From assembly GCA_029976065.1 (NCBI GenBank), contig JARKNV010000080.1:1-64000 (forward strand): a stretch of 64,000 bases of DNA, in the 5' to 3' direction. Below are positions 1 through 9,284 of this stretch, in pieces. Every line of letters begins with the position of its first letter. Within the stretch, counting starts at the first letter, position 1. The notes beneath the pieces are model-generated. The model searched no databases and was not told the DNA's origin. It worked only from the letters and a program-made list of their open reading frames with translations. A program made the translations under genes and the position numbers. The stretch is from Selenomonadales bacterium (GTDB lineage Bacteria; Bacillota; Negativicutes; Sporomusales; UBA7701).

Positions 1-142
1 CTAGTATTCTTGGACCGCCCGGTCTTTTCCTGCGGTCCGGGCCTTGGCCGCCGGCGGTAATAATAGCCAGGAGTGGCATTTTACTATTATGCCGGGGAAA
101 TGGAAAAAAGTACCGTAGGCGCGAGGGTCCGTCCGGGGAAAA

Positions 143-179
143 AAATAACGGCCCGGATTGTTGGTCCGGGCCGTTATTT
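143..179 (-). terminator. Intrinsic terminator of the RND efflux operon
   Basis: A 15-bp inverted repeat (AAATAACGGCCCGGA and its complement) with a 7-base loop lies just past the stop of the efflux permease gene. Reading on the minus strand, the stem ends in a T-rich tail, as expected of a Rho-independent terminator. The first 140 bases of the window hold no gene I can support. Confidence 0.85.
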
Positions 180-184
180 CATCT

Positions 185-3100
185 TCAGCGCGACCGGTTG
201 ACGGAGCGGGCTTTGCCGAACACCCAGAAGAAGGGGTACTCGCAAAGGTCGAGGAAGGTGGCCAGCTTCTGTTCGAAAGTGTTGGCCCGCCACCATGCCT
301 GGAAGTTGTCGATCAGGAGGTAGACAAGAGGTACGACGACGAGGGTGAGGAAGGTCGAGGTGATGAGGCCGCCGACAAGAACGACGCCCATCGAGGAACG
401 GAGCTCGGCTCCGGCGCCCCAGCCGAGAGCGACCGGCAGCATGCCGAGGATCATGGCGAACGTGGTCATGAGAATGGGGCGCAGCCTTACCGTACCGGCT
501 TCGACAAGCGCGTCCTTGATGGCCATGCCCCGCTCGCGGAGCTGGTTGGTGTAGTCGACGAGAAGGATGGCGTTCTTGGTTACAAGGCCCATCAGCATGA
601 TGAGGCCGATCATCGACATGATGTTGATGGTCTTGGCGCCGAGCAGCAGACCCAGTACCGCGCCGACGAGCGAGAAAGGCAGCGAGAGCATGATGGTTAA
701 GGGGTGGACGAAGCTTTCGAACTGGGCGGCGAGCACCATGTAGATGAGGACGATGGCCAGAGCCAAGGCCTTGCCGATTTCCATGTAGGAGTCCTTCATC
801 GTCTGCGCCTGGCCGACCAGGCGATAGGTGTAGCCGAAAGGCAGGTTCATGTTGGGGATGATGGTGTTCATCGCCATGGACATGACTTCGCCGGTGGATA
901 TGCCGACGGCGTTGCCGTAGACGATGATCTGGCGCTGGCGTCCTTCGCGGTCGATCTGGGTAGGCCCGGAGCCGAACTTGACGTCGGCGATGTCGCCGAG
1001 GCGGACGAAGCTGCCGGTCTTGGCGCTGTAGATGCGCAGGTTGGCGACGTCGTCGATGCTCTGGCGTTGCTGTTCTGGCACCTGGACGCGGATGTTGTAG
1101 GATTTGTCGGCGACGTTGAAGACGTTTTTTTGCACGACGCCCTGAAAAGCGATCTGGATGACGTTGCCGGCGGCGGTGGCGTCAACCCCGAGCTGACCCA
1201 TGCGGACGGCGTCGAGGCGGATCTGGACCTCGGGTTCGTATTGGGCGCTGGAGATGTCGACGTCGGTGGTGCCGGGGATTTTGCGCAGCTCGTCGGCCAA
1301 TTGGGTGCCGAGGGAGCGGAGCACCTCGAGATCCGGGCCGCGGAAGGCGATCTGGATGGGGCGCGGGTCGCCGCGGCCCATGCCCGAGGCGTTGTTTACG
1401 GCGACTTTCACGCCCTGGACCTTGCGGAACTTGACCCTGAGCTCGTCCATGATCTGCATCATCGATTTGTCGCGCTCGCCCGAGGGCACGAGCCGCACGC
1501 CGATGAAGGCTTTATAGACGGGGTTGCGCGCCGAGCCGATATTGATGAAGCAGCTTTCGAGGCCGGGGATTTTGAGAACCTCCTGCTCGATGGGAGCTGT
1601 GAGCTCCTTCATCTTGTCGATCGAGGTGCCGGCCGGCGCCTCGACGGAGATGTTGAACTCGCCCGAATCGTAGGTGGGCGAAAACTCGAACCCGAGCAGG
1701 GGGATAAGGAGCACGTTGACGAACAGCGACAGCACGGCGATGGCGACCAGCTTTTTGGGCCGATCGAGCGCCCAGCGGACGATGCCTTTGTAAAAGGCCC
1801 GGAAACTGAGGAACCCCCCCTCCCAGGCGTCGAGGACCTTCTGAACCCATTTCACCGGCCCGTGCAGTTTGGTCCGGTCCATGGGCGTGATTTTCAGCCA
1901 GTAGGCCGACAGCATCGGGGTGAGGGTGAAGGCGACGAACAGGGAGAAGGCGACGGCGAAGGCGACCGTGAGGCCGAACTGTTTGAAGAACTGGCCGATA
2001 ATTTCGCCCATGTTGCCGACCGGCACGAACACCGCCAGGATACAGAAGGTGGTCGCCAGCACGGCCAAGGATATCTCGATGGTGCCGTCGCGGGCCGCCT
2101 CCAGGGAAGGCACGCCTTCCTCGAGGTGGCGGTAAATGTTTTCGATGACGACGATGGCGTCGTCGATGAGGATGCCGACCGCCAGGCTCAGGCCCATCAG
2201 CGACATGTTGTTAAGGGTGAAGCCCATGACCTTCATCAGGAAGAAGGTGGCGACGATCGAGGTGGGGATGGCGATGGCGCCGATGATAGTCGCCCGGGCG
2301 TTCTGCAGGAAGAGGAAGGTGATGAGAACGGCGAGCAGGCCGCCGAAGACGAGCGACATGGTGACGTCATGGACGTTGTCGCGGATGTAACGGGTGCTGT
2401 CGCGGGCTACGGTCACCCTGATGTCAGGCGGCAGGACGTTCTTTTGGAGAAAATCCATCCGCGCCCGGACCCTGTCGGCCACGGCGACGGTATTGGTACC
2501 CGACTGCTTCTGGACGGCGATCATTACGCTGGGCGTGCCGCGCGTGCTGGCGTAGTTGCGCTCTTCCTCCCAGCCGTCCTCGACGGTGGCGATGTCGCCC
2601 AATTTTACGATCTGCAGGCCCTGGTTGGCGACGACGATGTTTTTGATGTCGTCGACCGTTTTGTACTGGCCGAGGGTCCGGATGGTGATTTCGGTGCCTT
2701 TCTCCCGCAGGCGGCCGCCGGGGGTATCCATGTTCTGGGCGTCGAGGATGTCGAAGATCTGCTTGAAGCCGATATTATAGGCTTCAAGCTTGCGGGGGTC
2801 GACGTAGACGTGAATTTCGCGGGCCTGCGCACCGTAGACGTCGACGTTGGCCACGTCGTCGAGGCGCTGCAGCTCGTCCTTGATTATATCCCAGGCGATT
2901 TTGCGGATCTCGCCGCGGGGGCGGGTGTCGGACGCCAGGCTGAAATAGATGATGGACTGGGCGGTGATGTCGTAGCGCTGGACGGCCGGCTCGTCGATCT
3001 GGTCAGGCAGACGCTTTCTGATGCCAGCAACTTTTTCCCGCACTTCGTTGGCCATCATCTTAGCGTCGGTGCCGAAGGTGAATTCGAGCGTCGTCTGGGA

Positions 3101-3361
3101 AAAGCCCTCCATTGTGACTGATGACAAGGTTTTTATGTTGGACACCGAGCTTACGGCATTTTCGATCGGCTTGGTTACGAGGGTCTCCATTTCCTCCGGC
3201 GACGTGCCGGTCCAGGTTACGGTGACGGTGACGATCGGAAAATCGACGTCGGGGTACAGGTCGATGCCGAGGTTGGGATAGGCGTTTAGCCCGAAGACGA
3301 CGAGCAGCATGACGATCATCGTCGTAAAAACGGGCCGCTTGATAAAGGTAAAAATACCCAT
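185..3361 (-). CDS. RND multidrug efflux permease (HAE1/AcrB family)
   Basis: Inner-membrane proton-driven efflux pump subunit of 1058 residues, the usual length for AcrB/MexB-type transporters. The N-terminus (FIKRPVFTTMI) is typical of the family, and transmembrane helix 4 carries the paired aspartates of the proton relay (GILIDDAIVVIEN). A lysine sits in the matching helix of the second half (GLVTKNAILLVDY). Two large periplasmic loops and about twelve membrane helices are evident from hydrophobicity. It lies 6 bp downstream of the adaptor gene and is surely co-transcribed with it. No TolC-like outer-membrane gene is in the window. Substrates cannot be told from sequence. An RND pump implies an outer membrane, consistent with a diderm Firmicute. 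Confidence 0.95.
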   Translation of the reverse strand: MGIFTFIKRPVFTTMIVMLLVVFGLNAYPNLGIDLYPDVDFPIVTVTVTWTGTSPEEMETLVTKPIENAVSSVSNIKTLSSVTMEGFSQTTLEFTFGTDAKMMANEVREKVAGIRKRLPDQIDEPAVQRYDITAQSIIYFSLASDTRPRGEIRKIAWDIIKDELQRLDDVANVDVYGAQAREIHVYVDPRKLEAYNIGFKQIFDILDAQNMDTPGGRLREKGTEITIRTLGQYKTVDDIKNIVVANQGLQIVKLGDIATVEDGWEEERNYASTRGTPSVMIAVQKQSGTNTVAVADRVRARMDFLQKNVLPPDIRVTVARDSTRYIRDNVHDVTMSLVFGGLLAVLITFLFLQNARATIIGAIAIPTSIVATFFLMKVMGFTLNNMSLMGLSLAVGILIDDAIVVIENIYRHLEEGVPSLEAARDGTIEISLAVLATTFCILAVFVPVGNMGEIIGQFFKQFGLTVAFAVAFSLFVAFTLTPMLSAYWLKITPMDRTKLHGPVKWVQKVLDAWEGGFLSFRAFYKGIVRWALDRPKKLVAIAVLSLFVNVLLIPLLGFEFSPTYDSGEFNISVEAPAGTSIDKMKELTAPIEQEVLKIPGLESCFINIGSARNPVYKAFIGVRLVPSGERDKSMMQIMDELRVKFRKVQGVKVAVNNASGMGRGDPRPIQIAFRGPDLEVLRSLGTQLADELRKIPGTTDVDISSAQYEPEVQIRLDAVRMGQLGVDATAAGNVIQIAFQGVVQKNVFNVADKSYNIRVQVPEQQRQSIDDVANLRIYSAKTGSFVRLGDIADVKFGSGPTQIDREGRQRQIIVYGNAVGISTGEVMSMAMNTIIPNMNLPFGYTYRLVGQAQTMKDSYMEIGKALALAIVLIYMVLAAQFESFVHPLTIMLSLPFSLVGAVLGLLLGAKTINIMSMIGLIMLMGLVTKNAILLVDYTNQLRERGMAIKDALVEAGTVRLRPILMTTFAMILGMLPVALGWGAGAELRSSMGVVLVGGLITSTFLTLVVVPLVYLLIDNFQAWWRANTFEQKLATFLDLCEYPFFWVFGKARSVNRSR

Positions 3362-3367
3362 CAGCGT

Positions 3368-4495
3368 TTATTCTCCTTTCCCACCGGCCCGATCGATTGA
3401 CGCTCCGTCCCGAAGCTTGTTCTGCCCGCCTGTGACGATAAGTTCGCCCTCCTTCAGGCCGTCGAGCACTTCGGCCCAGCCGCCGCCGACGTAGCCCAGC
3501 TTGAGAATTCTAAGCTGAACCTTGTTGTCCTCGGAAACGACATAGACCGCTTTCTGGTCTTCGCGGAGAATCAGGGCGCTCTCCGGCACGGCAAGGGCAT
3601 TTTTGCGCACTCCGCCGGCGACCTCGACCTTGGCAAACATGCCGGCAAGGAGGATTCCTTCGGCATTGGGGACCGCGACCTCGGCGGTAAAGGTACGGAC
3701 AGGCAACGTTGCCGCCGGGGTAAGGCGGGTAACCTTGCCGCTGAATTCGCGGTTGCCGAGCGCCGTCACTCTGACGATGGCGTCCGCGCCGATTCTAAGC
3801 TGGCTGATTTCCGCCTCGCCGACCGAAGCTTTGACAAGCATCGAGTTCGTGTCGGCGAGACTGACGACCGGCGATCCCGTTTTGGCGTAATAGCCCGCTT
3901 GCAGGTAGCGCTTGGTGATTACGCCGTCCCGCGGCGCAATGATATTGGCATTGCCGAGCCGGGCCCTGAGTTGGGTCAGCGCGCCTTCGGCCGACCGTAG
4001 CTGACCGATGGCCAGATCACGTTTAATCCGCGCCGTGTCAAGCGCCTGCGCGGATATCGCCCCCTGCTGGGCCAGCGGGACGGCCCGTTTCAGGTCGAGT
4101 TCGGCCTGTTCCAGGTTCGCGCGTTTTTCGTATACGCTGCCTTCGGCCTGGCTGACCAGCGGCGCCAGTTCGTCGGTATCCAGTGTGGCGATGACCGTTC
4201 CCGCGGAAACTTTGTCGCCTTCGTCGGCGTACAGCACGGCAAGGCGGCCATCGACCTTCGGCGACAGATCAGCAGTCCAGAAAGGCTCAAGGTTGGCGGA
4301 AAAACCAAGCACCGGCTGGATGTCCTGCCTGCCGACCGCGCTTACCACCACCGACACGGTGCGCCCCTGGGCGACCCGTCCGGCCCGTTCCTTGTTCGCG
4401 GCAAGGTTGGTATAGATGCGGAAAGCAATAATTGCCGTAAACACAACCGCGACAACCGCTACGATTCTTATCAGTCTTTTTTTGTCAGTGGCCAC
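3368..4495 (-). CDS. RND efflux periplasmic adaptor (membrane fusion protein)
   Basis: Adaptor that links the inner-membrane RND pump to an outer-membrane channel. It has 375 residues: one N-terminal membrane anchor (residues about 9-28), then the split lipoyl/barrel-sandwich domain (KVDGRLAVLYADEGDKV and later GVITKRYLQAG), a coiled-coil hairpin around residues 110-165 and beta-barrel domains. The start is a GTG preceded by a GGGGGAGAG ribosome-binding site. It is the first gene of a two-gene operon with the permease. The family identity is clear; the transported compound is unknown. Confidence 0.93.
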   Translation of the reverse strand: MATDKKRLIRIVAVVAVVFTAIIAFRIYTNLAANKERAGRVAQGRTVSVVVSAVGRQDIQPVLGFSANLEPFWTADLSPKVDGRLAVLYADEGDKVSAGTVIATLDTDELAPLVSQAEGSVYEKRANLEQAELDLKRAVPLAQQGAISAQALDTARIKRDLAIGQLRSAEGALTQLRARLGNANIIAPRDGVITKRYLQAGYYAKTGSPVVSLADTNSMLVKASVGEAEISQLRIGADAIVRVTALGNREFSGKVTRLTPAATLPVRTFTAEVAVPNAEGILLAGMFAKVEVAGGVRKNALAVPESALILREDQKAVYVVSEDNKVQLRILKLGYVGGGWAEVLDGLKEGELIVTGGQNKLRDGASIDRAGGKGE

Positions 4496-4766
4496 TCTTT
4501 TTCTCTCCCCCAGCCGTGAAAATTCACTTGTTATTATTCGCCTCCGTGTTGCACTCTCCTGCTGAAAATTGACCGAGCAGTCCAGATATTTTGTAAATAT
4601 TTAGAACGGCCCCTGTCGGTGGCCGCTCGCTGCCTATTGCTGTAGATTGTAAACGTTTTGTAAACTGAGGACCATCGCCGCGGATGGACGCTTTCCCCCG
4701 CCGCGGAGCACGGATAGCTCAGCTAAGGCGCGGGCAATTCGCCCGCGCCTTAGGTTTCGCTTACGG
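4496..4766. promoter_or_regulatory. Intergenic region upstream of the efflux operon with repeated TTTTGTAAA-like sites
   Basis: About 270 bases without a supported gene. It holds three related words: TTTTGTAAAT near 4590, ATTGTAAACG near 4648 and TTTTGTAAAC near 4658. The last two form a GTAAAC direct repeat about one helical turn apart, which could be an operator for the efflux operon, but no regulator gene is adjacent. A 13-bp inverted repeat (CTAAGGCGCGGGC) at 4723-4753 lacks a clear T-tract and may weakly end tldD transcripts. A sequence at 4675-4692 resembles the right arm of the dispersed repeat described next. Confidence 0.35.
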
Positions 4767-4856
4767 ACGGCCGGAATGAGGCTGTTCAGAAGTGCCCAGA
4801 TGCAAGGCGCTCCGAGAACCAACGCCGCGGATGGGCGCTTATCAACGGCCGGAATG
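4767..4856. repeat. Dispersed palindromic repeat, copy A, with 12-bp flanking direct repeats
   Basis: An imperfect inverted repeat at about 4779-4850. The left arm (GGCTGTTCAGAAG then CAGATGCAAGGCGC) is roughly complementary to the right arm (CGCCGCGGATGGGCGC then TATCAACGGCC). The exact 12-mer ACGGCCGGAATG occurs at 4767-4778 and again at 4845-4856, as a target-site duplication would. The element supplies the present stop codon of tldD: on the minus strand the first 12-mer is followed by TGA, while the outer copy is followed by CCG TAA. Related copies are at 6328, 58324 and 59768, with a half copy at 11737. Confidence 0.7.
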
Positions 4857-6236
4857 GTCGGTGCCGCCGACGATGATCTCGGGAATCCGTATCGTCGGCT
4901 GGGCGTCCGCCACGGGCGCGCCCTGACCGTCCTTGCCGCAGGTGCCGATGGAAAAGCCCAGGTCGCTGCCGATCATGTCGATCTGGCGCAGCACCTCCGG
5001 GCCGTTGCCGGCGAGGGTCGCGCCCCTGACGGCGTGAGCCACCTTCCCGTCTTTGATCAGGTAGCCCTCGGCGACGTCGAAGACGAAGTCGCCGTTGACG
5101 GTGTTGACCTGGCCGCCGCCCATCTTCTTGACCAGCAGGCCGTTCTTGACCGAGCCGATGACGGCCTCGGGGTCTTCCTTACCGGGGGCGATGTAGGTGT
5201 TGCGCATCCTGGGGATTGGCTTGTGCTCGAAGGATTCCCGCCGCCCGTTGCCGGTGGGGTCCGCCTTGTCGCGCCCGGCGGTAAGATAGTCGTACATGAA
5301 GCCTTTAAGAATGCCGTTGTCGATGAGGACGGTCTTCCGGGCGGGGAAGCCTTCGTCGTCGAAGCGCAGCGTGCCGTAGCGGCGGGGCATGGTGCCGTCG
5401 TCCACGACGGTAACGCCGCGGGCGGCCACCTGTTCTCCCCGGCGGCCGGCGTAAACCGACAGCCCCTTCTGGACAAGATCGGCTTCCAGGCCGTGGCCGC
5501 AGGCTTCGTGTACCATCGTGCCGCCGGCGGCGCCGGACATGACGACCGTCATCCTGCCGGCCGGAGCGGGCCTGGCTTCCAGGGAGGACACGGCCCGCCG
5601 GGCCGCTTCCCTGGCCACGTTCTCACACGCGTCGCGCGCCGCGAGTTCGAAGCCCTGCGTGCCGCCGACAGCTTCGAACCCTGTCTGGATCTGCCCGTCG
5701 CCGGCGGCGACGGCGTTAACCGACAGGCGGGTTCTCACCCGGCGGTCCTCAACCAGGCGGCCGAGCGAGTTGGCGATGGTCACATCCTGGATGACGTCGC
5801 CGTATACCACCATTACCTGTTTGATTCTCTTGTCCGTATCCCTGGCCGCAGCGTCGGCGGCGGCGACAACCGTCACCTTGTCGTCGATGGCGACCGCGTC
5901 GGGCATAATGCCGATATCCAGACCGTTCGCCGGTTTGACGGCGGTGAGGTCGATGCTCACGTCGCGCGGCGACGCCTGGGCGGCCCGGCTGGCGATGTCG
6001 GCCACCTTCAGGAGCTCTTCGGCAGTGATTTTATTGGTGTAGGCGTAGGCGGTGGTGTCGCCGGAAACGACCCGCACGCCGGCGCCGCAGTCGGTGCCTG
6101 TCTTTATGCGTTCGATCCTGTTTTCTTCGCACGCTATCATGGTGGTGGCGCGGTTCTCCACGAATACATCGGCGAAATCGCCGCCATGCTGCAAAGCCGC
6201 AGCCAAAACGTCGCTCAGCACTCTCCGGTCAAGCAT
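4842..6236 (-). CDS. tldD: TldD-family metallopeptidase
   Basis: Member of the TldD/PmbA metalloprotease family, which in characterised bacteria degrades peptides and takes part in microcin maturation. The HExxxH metal motif (HEACGH) is at residues 243-248 of the 464-residue protein. The start chosen is the ATG of MLDRRVL at 6236, with a GGGGGGAG ribosome-binding site. The reading frame stays open upstream into the repeat at 6328-6390, but that extension has no family similarity. The C-terminus (TDHSGR) is cut off inside repeat copy A: without the insertion it would read one residue further before TAA. No partner tldE/pmbA is in the window. It lies downstream of aroB in the same direction. 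Confidence 0.93.
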   Translation of the reverse strand: MLDRRVLSDVLAAALQHGGDFADVFVENRATTMIACEENRIERIKTGTDCGAGVRVVSGDTTAYAYTNKITAEELLKVADIASRAAQASPRDVSIDLTAVKPANGLDIGIMPDAVAIDDKVTVVAAADAAARDTDKRIKQVMVVYGDVIQDVTIANSLGRLVEDRRVRTRLSVNAVAAGDGQIQTGFEAVGGTQGFELAARDACENVAREAARRAVSSLEARPAPAGRMTVVMSGAAGGTMVHEACGHGLEADLVQKGLSVYAGRRGEQVAARGVTVVDDGTMPRRYGTLRFDDEGFPARKTVLIDNGILKGFMYDYLTAGRDKADPTGNGRRESFEHKPIPRMRNTYIAPGKEDPEAVIGSVKNGLLVKKMGGGQVNTVNGDFVFDVAEGYLIKDGKVAHAVRGATLAGNGPEVLRQIDMIGSDLGFSIGTCGKDGQGAPVADAQPTIRIPEIIVGGTDHSGR

Positions 6237-6327
6237 TCCATATCTCCCCCCAAGCTGCGCTCCGGCCGTGATCCGGCGCGTTTTTGTAGAGCTAGTATTC
6301 GTAAACGCGGATAAAGATAAACCAGAA

Positions 6328-6390
6328 GCTGTTCCAGAAGCTCCAGCTGCAAGGCGCACCGGAGGCTGACAATGGACTTCTGGAACAGCC
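6328..6390. repeat. Dispersed palindromic repeat, copy B
   Basis: A short copy between aroB and tldD. The left arm GCTGTTCCAGAAG is complementary to the right arm CTTCTGGAACAGC, and the internal CTGCAAGGCGCACCGGA matches copies A and C. It begins right after the aroB stop codon. Flanking direct repeats are imperfect (GTAAACGCG against GTCAACGCG), so mobility is less clear than for copy A. Confidence 0.65.
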
Positions 6391-6391
6391 G

Positions 6392-7477
6392 TCAACGCGT
6401 TATTTCTTCCAGTACCTGACGGACGGCTGCCTCCGGCACCTCGCTGCTGATGGCGACGCGGCCGATGGCATCGGCGAGCACCCAGTTTATCGTCCCGCCG
6501 ACGCTCTTTTTGTCTCTGGCAAGATAGGCGGCCAGGTCGGCGGCCCGGCAGCCGCGGGCGACGGTCGGCAGGCGGAAGCGCTCCAGCAGGGCGGCGACGG
6601 CGGCGACCGTCTCTCCGCCGCAGCGGCCAAGAATGCTGCTGAGGCGGGCAGCGCCGTACATGCCGATGGCGACGCCCTCGCCGTGGGTATAACGGGTGAA
6701 GCCGGTGGCCGCTTCGACGGCATGGCCGATGGTGTGCCCGAAGTTGAGAATCATCCTGAGGTGGCTTTCCTTTTCGTCCTGTTCGACGACCGCGGCCTTG
6801 ATTTCGCAGGAGCGGCGGACGATCTCGCCGATAACCGCCGGTTCGCTCGCCAGAACGGCAGCGCTGTTGGCGCCGAGGTAGGCGAAGAAGTCCGCGTCGG
6901 CGATGACGCCGTATTTTACCACTTCGGCGAGGCCGGAGGCCAGTTCGCGGGCCGGCAGGGTCGTGAGGACGCCGGTGTCGGCGACGACGAGGCGCGGCTG
7001 GTAGAAGGCGCCGATGAGGTTTTTGCCGGCGGGATGGTTGACGGCCACCTTGCCGCCGACGCTGGAGTCGACCTGGGCGAGGAGGGTGGTCGGCACCTGG
7101 ATGAAGGGGACGCCGCGCAGGTAGGTGGCGGCCACGAATCCGGCGAGGTCGCCGACTACGCCGCCGCCGACGGCAATGATCGCCGATTTGCGGTCGAGCC
7201 CGTGGTCGATCGCCTGGGAGTAGAGCGCTTCCGCGGCAGCGAGCGATTTCGATTCCTCCCCCGGCGGCACGACGGCCAGGCTGGCGTTCATGCCGGCCTG
7301 ACGAAGGGAAACCAGGGCGCGCTCCCCGTAAAGGGCGGCGACGGTGGCGTCCGCGACCACCAGGACGCGGTCGCCGAGGTTGAGCGGGCGAACGAGCCCG
7401 CCGAGCTTGTCAAGGCCGCCAGGAGCGATATGGATGGTGTACCCGCCGCCGGACAGGCGGACTTTAACTTCGGCCAT
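6392..7477 (-). CDS. aroB: 3-dehydroquinate synthase
   Basis: Second step of the shikimate pathway: converts DAHP to 3-dehydroquinate using NAD and a divalent metal, in the cytoplasm. The protein has 361 residues, the normal length. The NAD-binding motif GGGVVGDLAGFVA, the segment QVPTTLLAQVDSSVGGK and the zinc-site region FGHTIGHAVE are all present. It overlaps aroK by 14 bp and is third in the tightly packed aroC-aroK-aroB operon. Its stop codon abuts repeat copy B. Confidence 0.97.
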   Translation of the reverse strand: MAEVKVRLSGGGYTIHIAPGGLDKLGGLVRPLNLGDRVLVVADATVAALYGERALVSLRQAGMNASLAVVPPGEESKSLAAAEALYSQAIDHGLDRKSAIIAVGGGVVGDLAGFVAATYLRGVPFIQVPTTLLAQVDSSVGGKVAVNHPAGKNLIGAFYQPRLVVADTGVLTTLPARELASGLAEVVKYGVIADADFFAYLGANSAAVLASEPAVIGEIVRRSCEIKAAVVEQDEKESHLRMILNFGHTIGHAVEAATGFTRYTHGEGVAIGMYGAARLSSILGRCGGETVAAVAALLERFRLPTVARGCRAADLAAYLARDKKSVGGTINWVLADAIGRVAISSEVPEAAVRQVLEEITR

Positions 7478-7991
7478 GGATATGCCCCTCCTGCCTGAGA
7501 AAGGCGATGATTTTCTCCGCCGCCACGCGGGGAGAGATGGTGCTGGTATCTAAAACGAGGTCGGCCTGGGCGTATAGGGGGGCCCGCTCGGCCAGCATCT
7601 TGGCGACGATCTCCTCCCGGTCGGGGCGCGCGAGGAGCGGGCGGGTGCTCCGCCGCCCCGTTCGCTCGAGGATGGCCTGAACGGAAGCGGTCAGGCAGAC
7701 GATCACGCCGCCGGCACGCAGCCGCTCCATATTGGCCGGGTCGAGAACGACGCCGCCGCCGGTGGCGATGACGGCCTTGCGGCGCCGAGCGACGCGGGCG
7801 ACGGCCTCTTTTTCCCTGGCCCGGAAATACGCTTCGCCGTGGCGGGCGAACATTTCGCCGATGGTGAGACCATGTTCGTGTTCTATCATCCGGTCGACGT
7901 CTATAAAGGGACGGCCGAGACGGCCGGCCAGCAGGCGGCCGGTACTGCTCTTGCCTGTGCCCATGAAACCGATGAGCACGATGTTTTTCAT
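7464..7991 (-). CDS. aroK: Shikimate kinase
   Basis: Phosphorylates shikimate with ATP. The 175-residue protein starts at [11 protein letters not shown], and its P-loop GFMGTGKSS is at residues 8-16. A shikimate-binding DVDRMIE segment and the GGGVV loop follow, and the lid region contains RRSTRPLL. The start is the ATG whose ATGA overlaps the aroC stop by 4 bp, so translational coupling is likely. A longer open frame upstream runs antiparallel through aroC sequence and was not used. Confidence 0.96.
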   Translation of the reverse strand: MKNIVLIGFMGTGKSSTGRLLAGRLGRPFIDVDRMIEHEHGLTIGEMFARHGEAYFRAREKEAVARVARRRKAVIATGGGVVLDPANMERLRAGGVIVCLTASVQAILERTGRRSTRPLLARPDREEIVAKMLAERAPLYAQADLVLDTSTISPRVAAEKIIAFLRQEGHIHGRS

Positions 7992-9148
7992 CGCTGTTCC
8001 CCGTCCAGGCGATGGCGGTAGTGCTTGACCGCGGTCAGCAGGTCGTCGAGGTGGTCGCCGCCGAATTTGGCCAGCACCGCCTCGGCGAGGACGATGGCCA
8101 CCACCGCTTCGCCCACGACCGCCGCGGCGGGCACGGCGCAGACGTCGCTGCGCTCGGTGTTGGCTCGGGTGGCCTCCTTGGTGGCGATATCCACCGAGGC
8201 CAGCGGCGCCATGAGGGTCGGGATGGGCTTCATCACCGCCCTGAGGACGAGGTCTTCGCCGGTGGAAATGCCGCCTTCCACGCCGCCGGCGCGGTTTGTT
8301 TGCCGGTAGTAGCCGCTGTCGGCGCTGTAATATATTTCGTCGTGCGCCCGGCTGCCGGGCAGGTCCGCGTTGGCGAACCCCTCCCCTATCTCGACCCCTT
8401 TGACGGCCGGGATGGACATGAGGGCGGCGGCCAGTTGGGTGTCGAGGCGGCGATCCCACTGGACATGGCTGCCGAGTCCGGGGAGCATGCCGCCGGCGAC
8501 GACTTCGAAAATGCCGCCGAGGGTGTCGCCTGCCGCCTTCGCCTTGTCGATGGCCGCAACCATCAGCGGACCGGCGGCCGGGTCGGCGCAGGACACCGGC
8601 GAGGCGGCGGCGAGGCTTGCAATCTCGGCCACGCCGTATGCGCGGCGGTCCGCGGCGACGCCGCCGATGGCCACGACGTGGGCGGCGACGGTGATGCCCA
8701 GCGGTTCGAGAAGCTGGCGGGCTACGGCGCCTACGGCCACGCGGGCCGCGGTTTCCCGGGCGCTGGCCCGTTCAAGGATGTTGCGAATATCGTTATGCTT
8801 ATATTTCTGGATACCGGCCAGGTCGGCATGACCGGGACGCGGCGCGGTAACAGCCGCGCCGGCCGCGGGGCCGGACGGCGACATTCTTTCCTGCCAGTTG
8901 GCCCAGTCGCGATTTCTTATCGCCAGTGTCAGCGGGCTGCCGAGCGTATGCCCGAAACGCAGTCCCGATAACACTTCCGCCTCGTCCTTCTCTATCTTCA
9001 TGCGGCCGCCCCGGCCATAGCCCTGCTGTCGCCTGGCCAGGTCGCCGTTCACTGCGGCGAGGTCCAGAAGCAGGCCGGCCGGCAAGCCCTCGATGACGGC
9101 CGTCAGACACGGGCCGTGGGATTCACCGGCGGTCAGGAATCGGAACAT
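7988..9148 (-). CDS. aroC: Chorismate synthase
   Basis: Final shikimate-pathway enzyme: converts EPSP to chorismate using reduced FMN. The protein has 386 residues and begins [15 protein letters not shown], with the family signatures [11 protein letters not shown] and [15 protein letters not shown]. It is the first gene of aroC-aroK-aroB. A GGGGGAGGG ribosome-binding site precedes the ATG. The upstream gap (9149-9237) contains a TATAAT at about 9179-9184 on the minus strand but no convincing -35 box, and an ATATCCCA inverted repeat at 9212-9236. Confidence 0.97.
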   Translation of the reverse strand: MFRFLTAGESHGPCLTAVIEGLPAGLLLDLAAVNGDLARRQQGYGRGGRMKIEKDEAEVLSGLRFGHTLGSPLTLAIRNRDWANWQERMSPSGPAAGAAVTAPRPGHADLAGIQKYKHNDIRNILERASARETAARVAVGAVARQLLEPLGITVAAHVVAIGGVAADRRAYGVAEIASLAAASPVSCADPAAGPLMVAAIDKAKAAGDTLGGIFEVVAGGMLPGLGSHVQWDRRLDTQLAAALMSIPAVKGVEIGEGFANADLPGSRAHDEIYYSADSGYYRQTNRAGGVEGGISTGEDLVLRAVMKPIPTLMAPLASVDIATKEATRANTERSDVCAVPAAAVVGEAVVAIVLAEAVLAKFGGDHLDDLLTAVKHYRHRLDGEQR

Positions 9149-9237
9149 CGGTCAGCCCTCCCCCATCAGACAGTTATAAAAAAAATTATAACTTTAGTAT
9201 TTCTAAGCCAGATATCCCATATCCTGCCTGGGATATA

Positions 9238-9263
9238 GCAAAAACCAAGGCAATCGCCCTGGT
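9238..9263 (-). terminator. Intrinsic terminator after pilO
   Basis: On the minus strand, an 8-bp stem (ACCAGGGC with GCCTTGGT, one G-U pair) is followed by a run of T. It separates the pilMNO genes from aroC. Confidence 0.7.
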
Positions 9264-9284
9264 TATCGCCATGCAAAATGGCCG

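Noticed and set aside
704..3121. An 805-codon plus-strand open frame opposite the RND permease gene
   Set aside because: High GC keeps antisense frames open. It has no ribosome-binding site or family features, and the opposite strand encodes a full-length permease with all motifs. Similar long antisense frames at 4776-6314, 14593-16203 and 61894-63441 were rejected for the same reason.
6237..6395. A 53-residue N-terminal extension of TldD
   Set aside because: It crosses repeat copy B, has no similarity to the family, and the internal ATG at 6236 has a strong ribosome-binding site.
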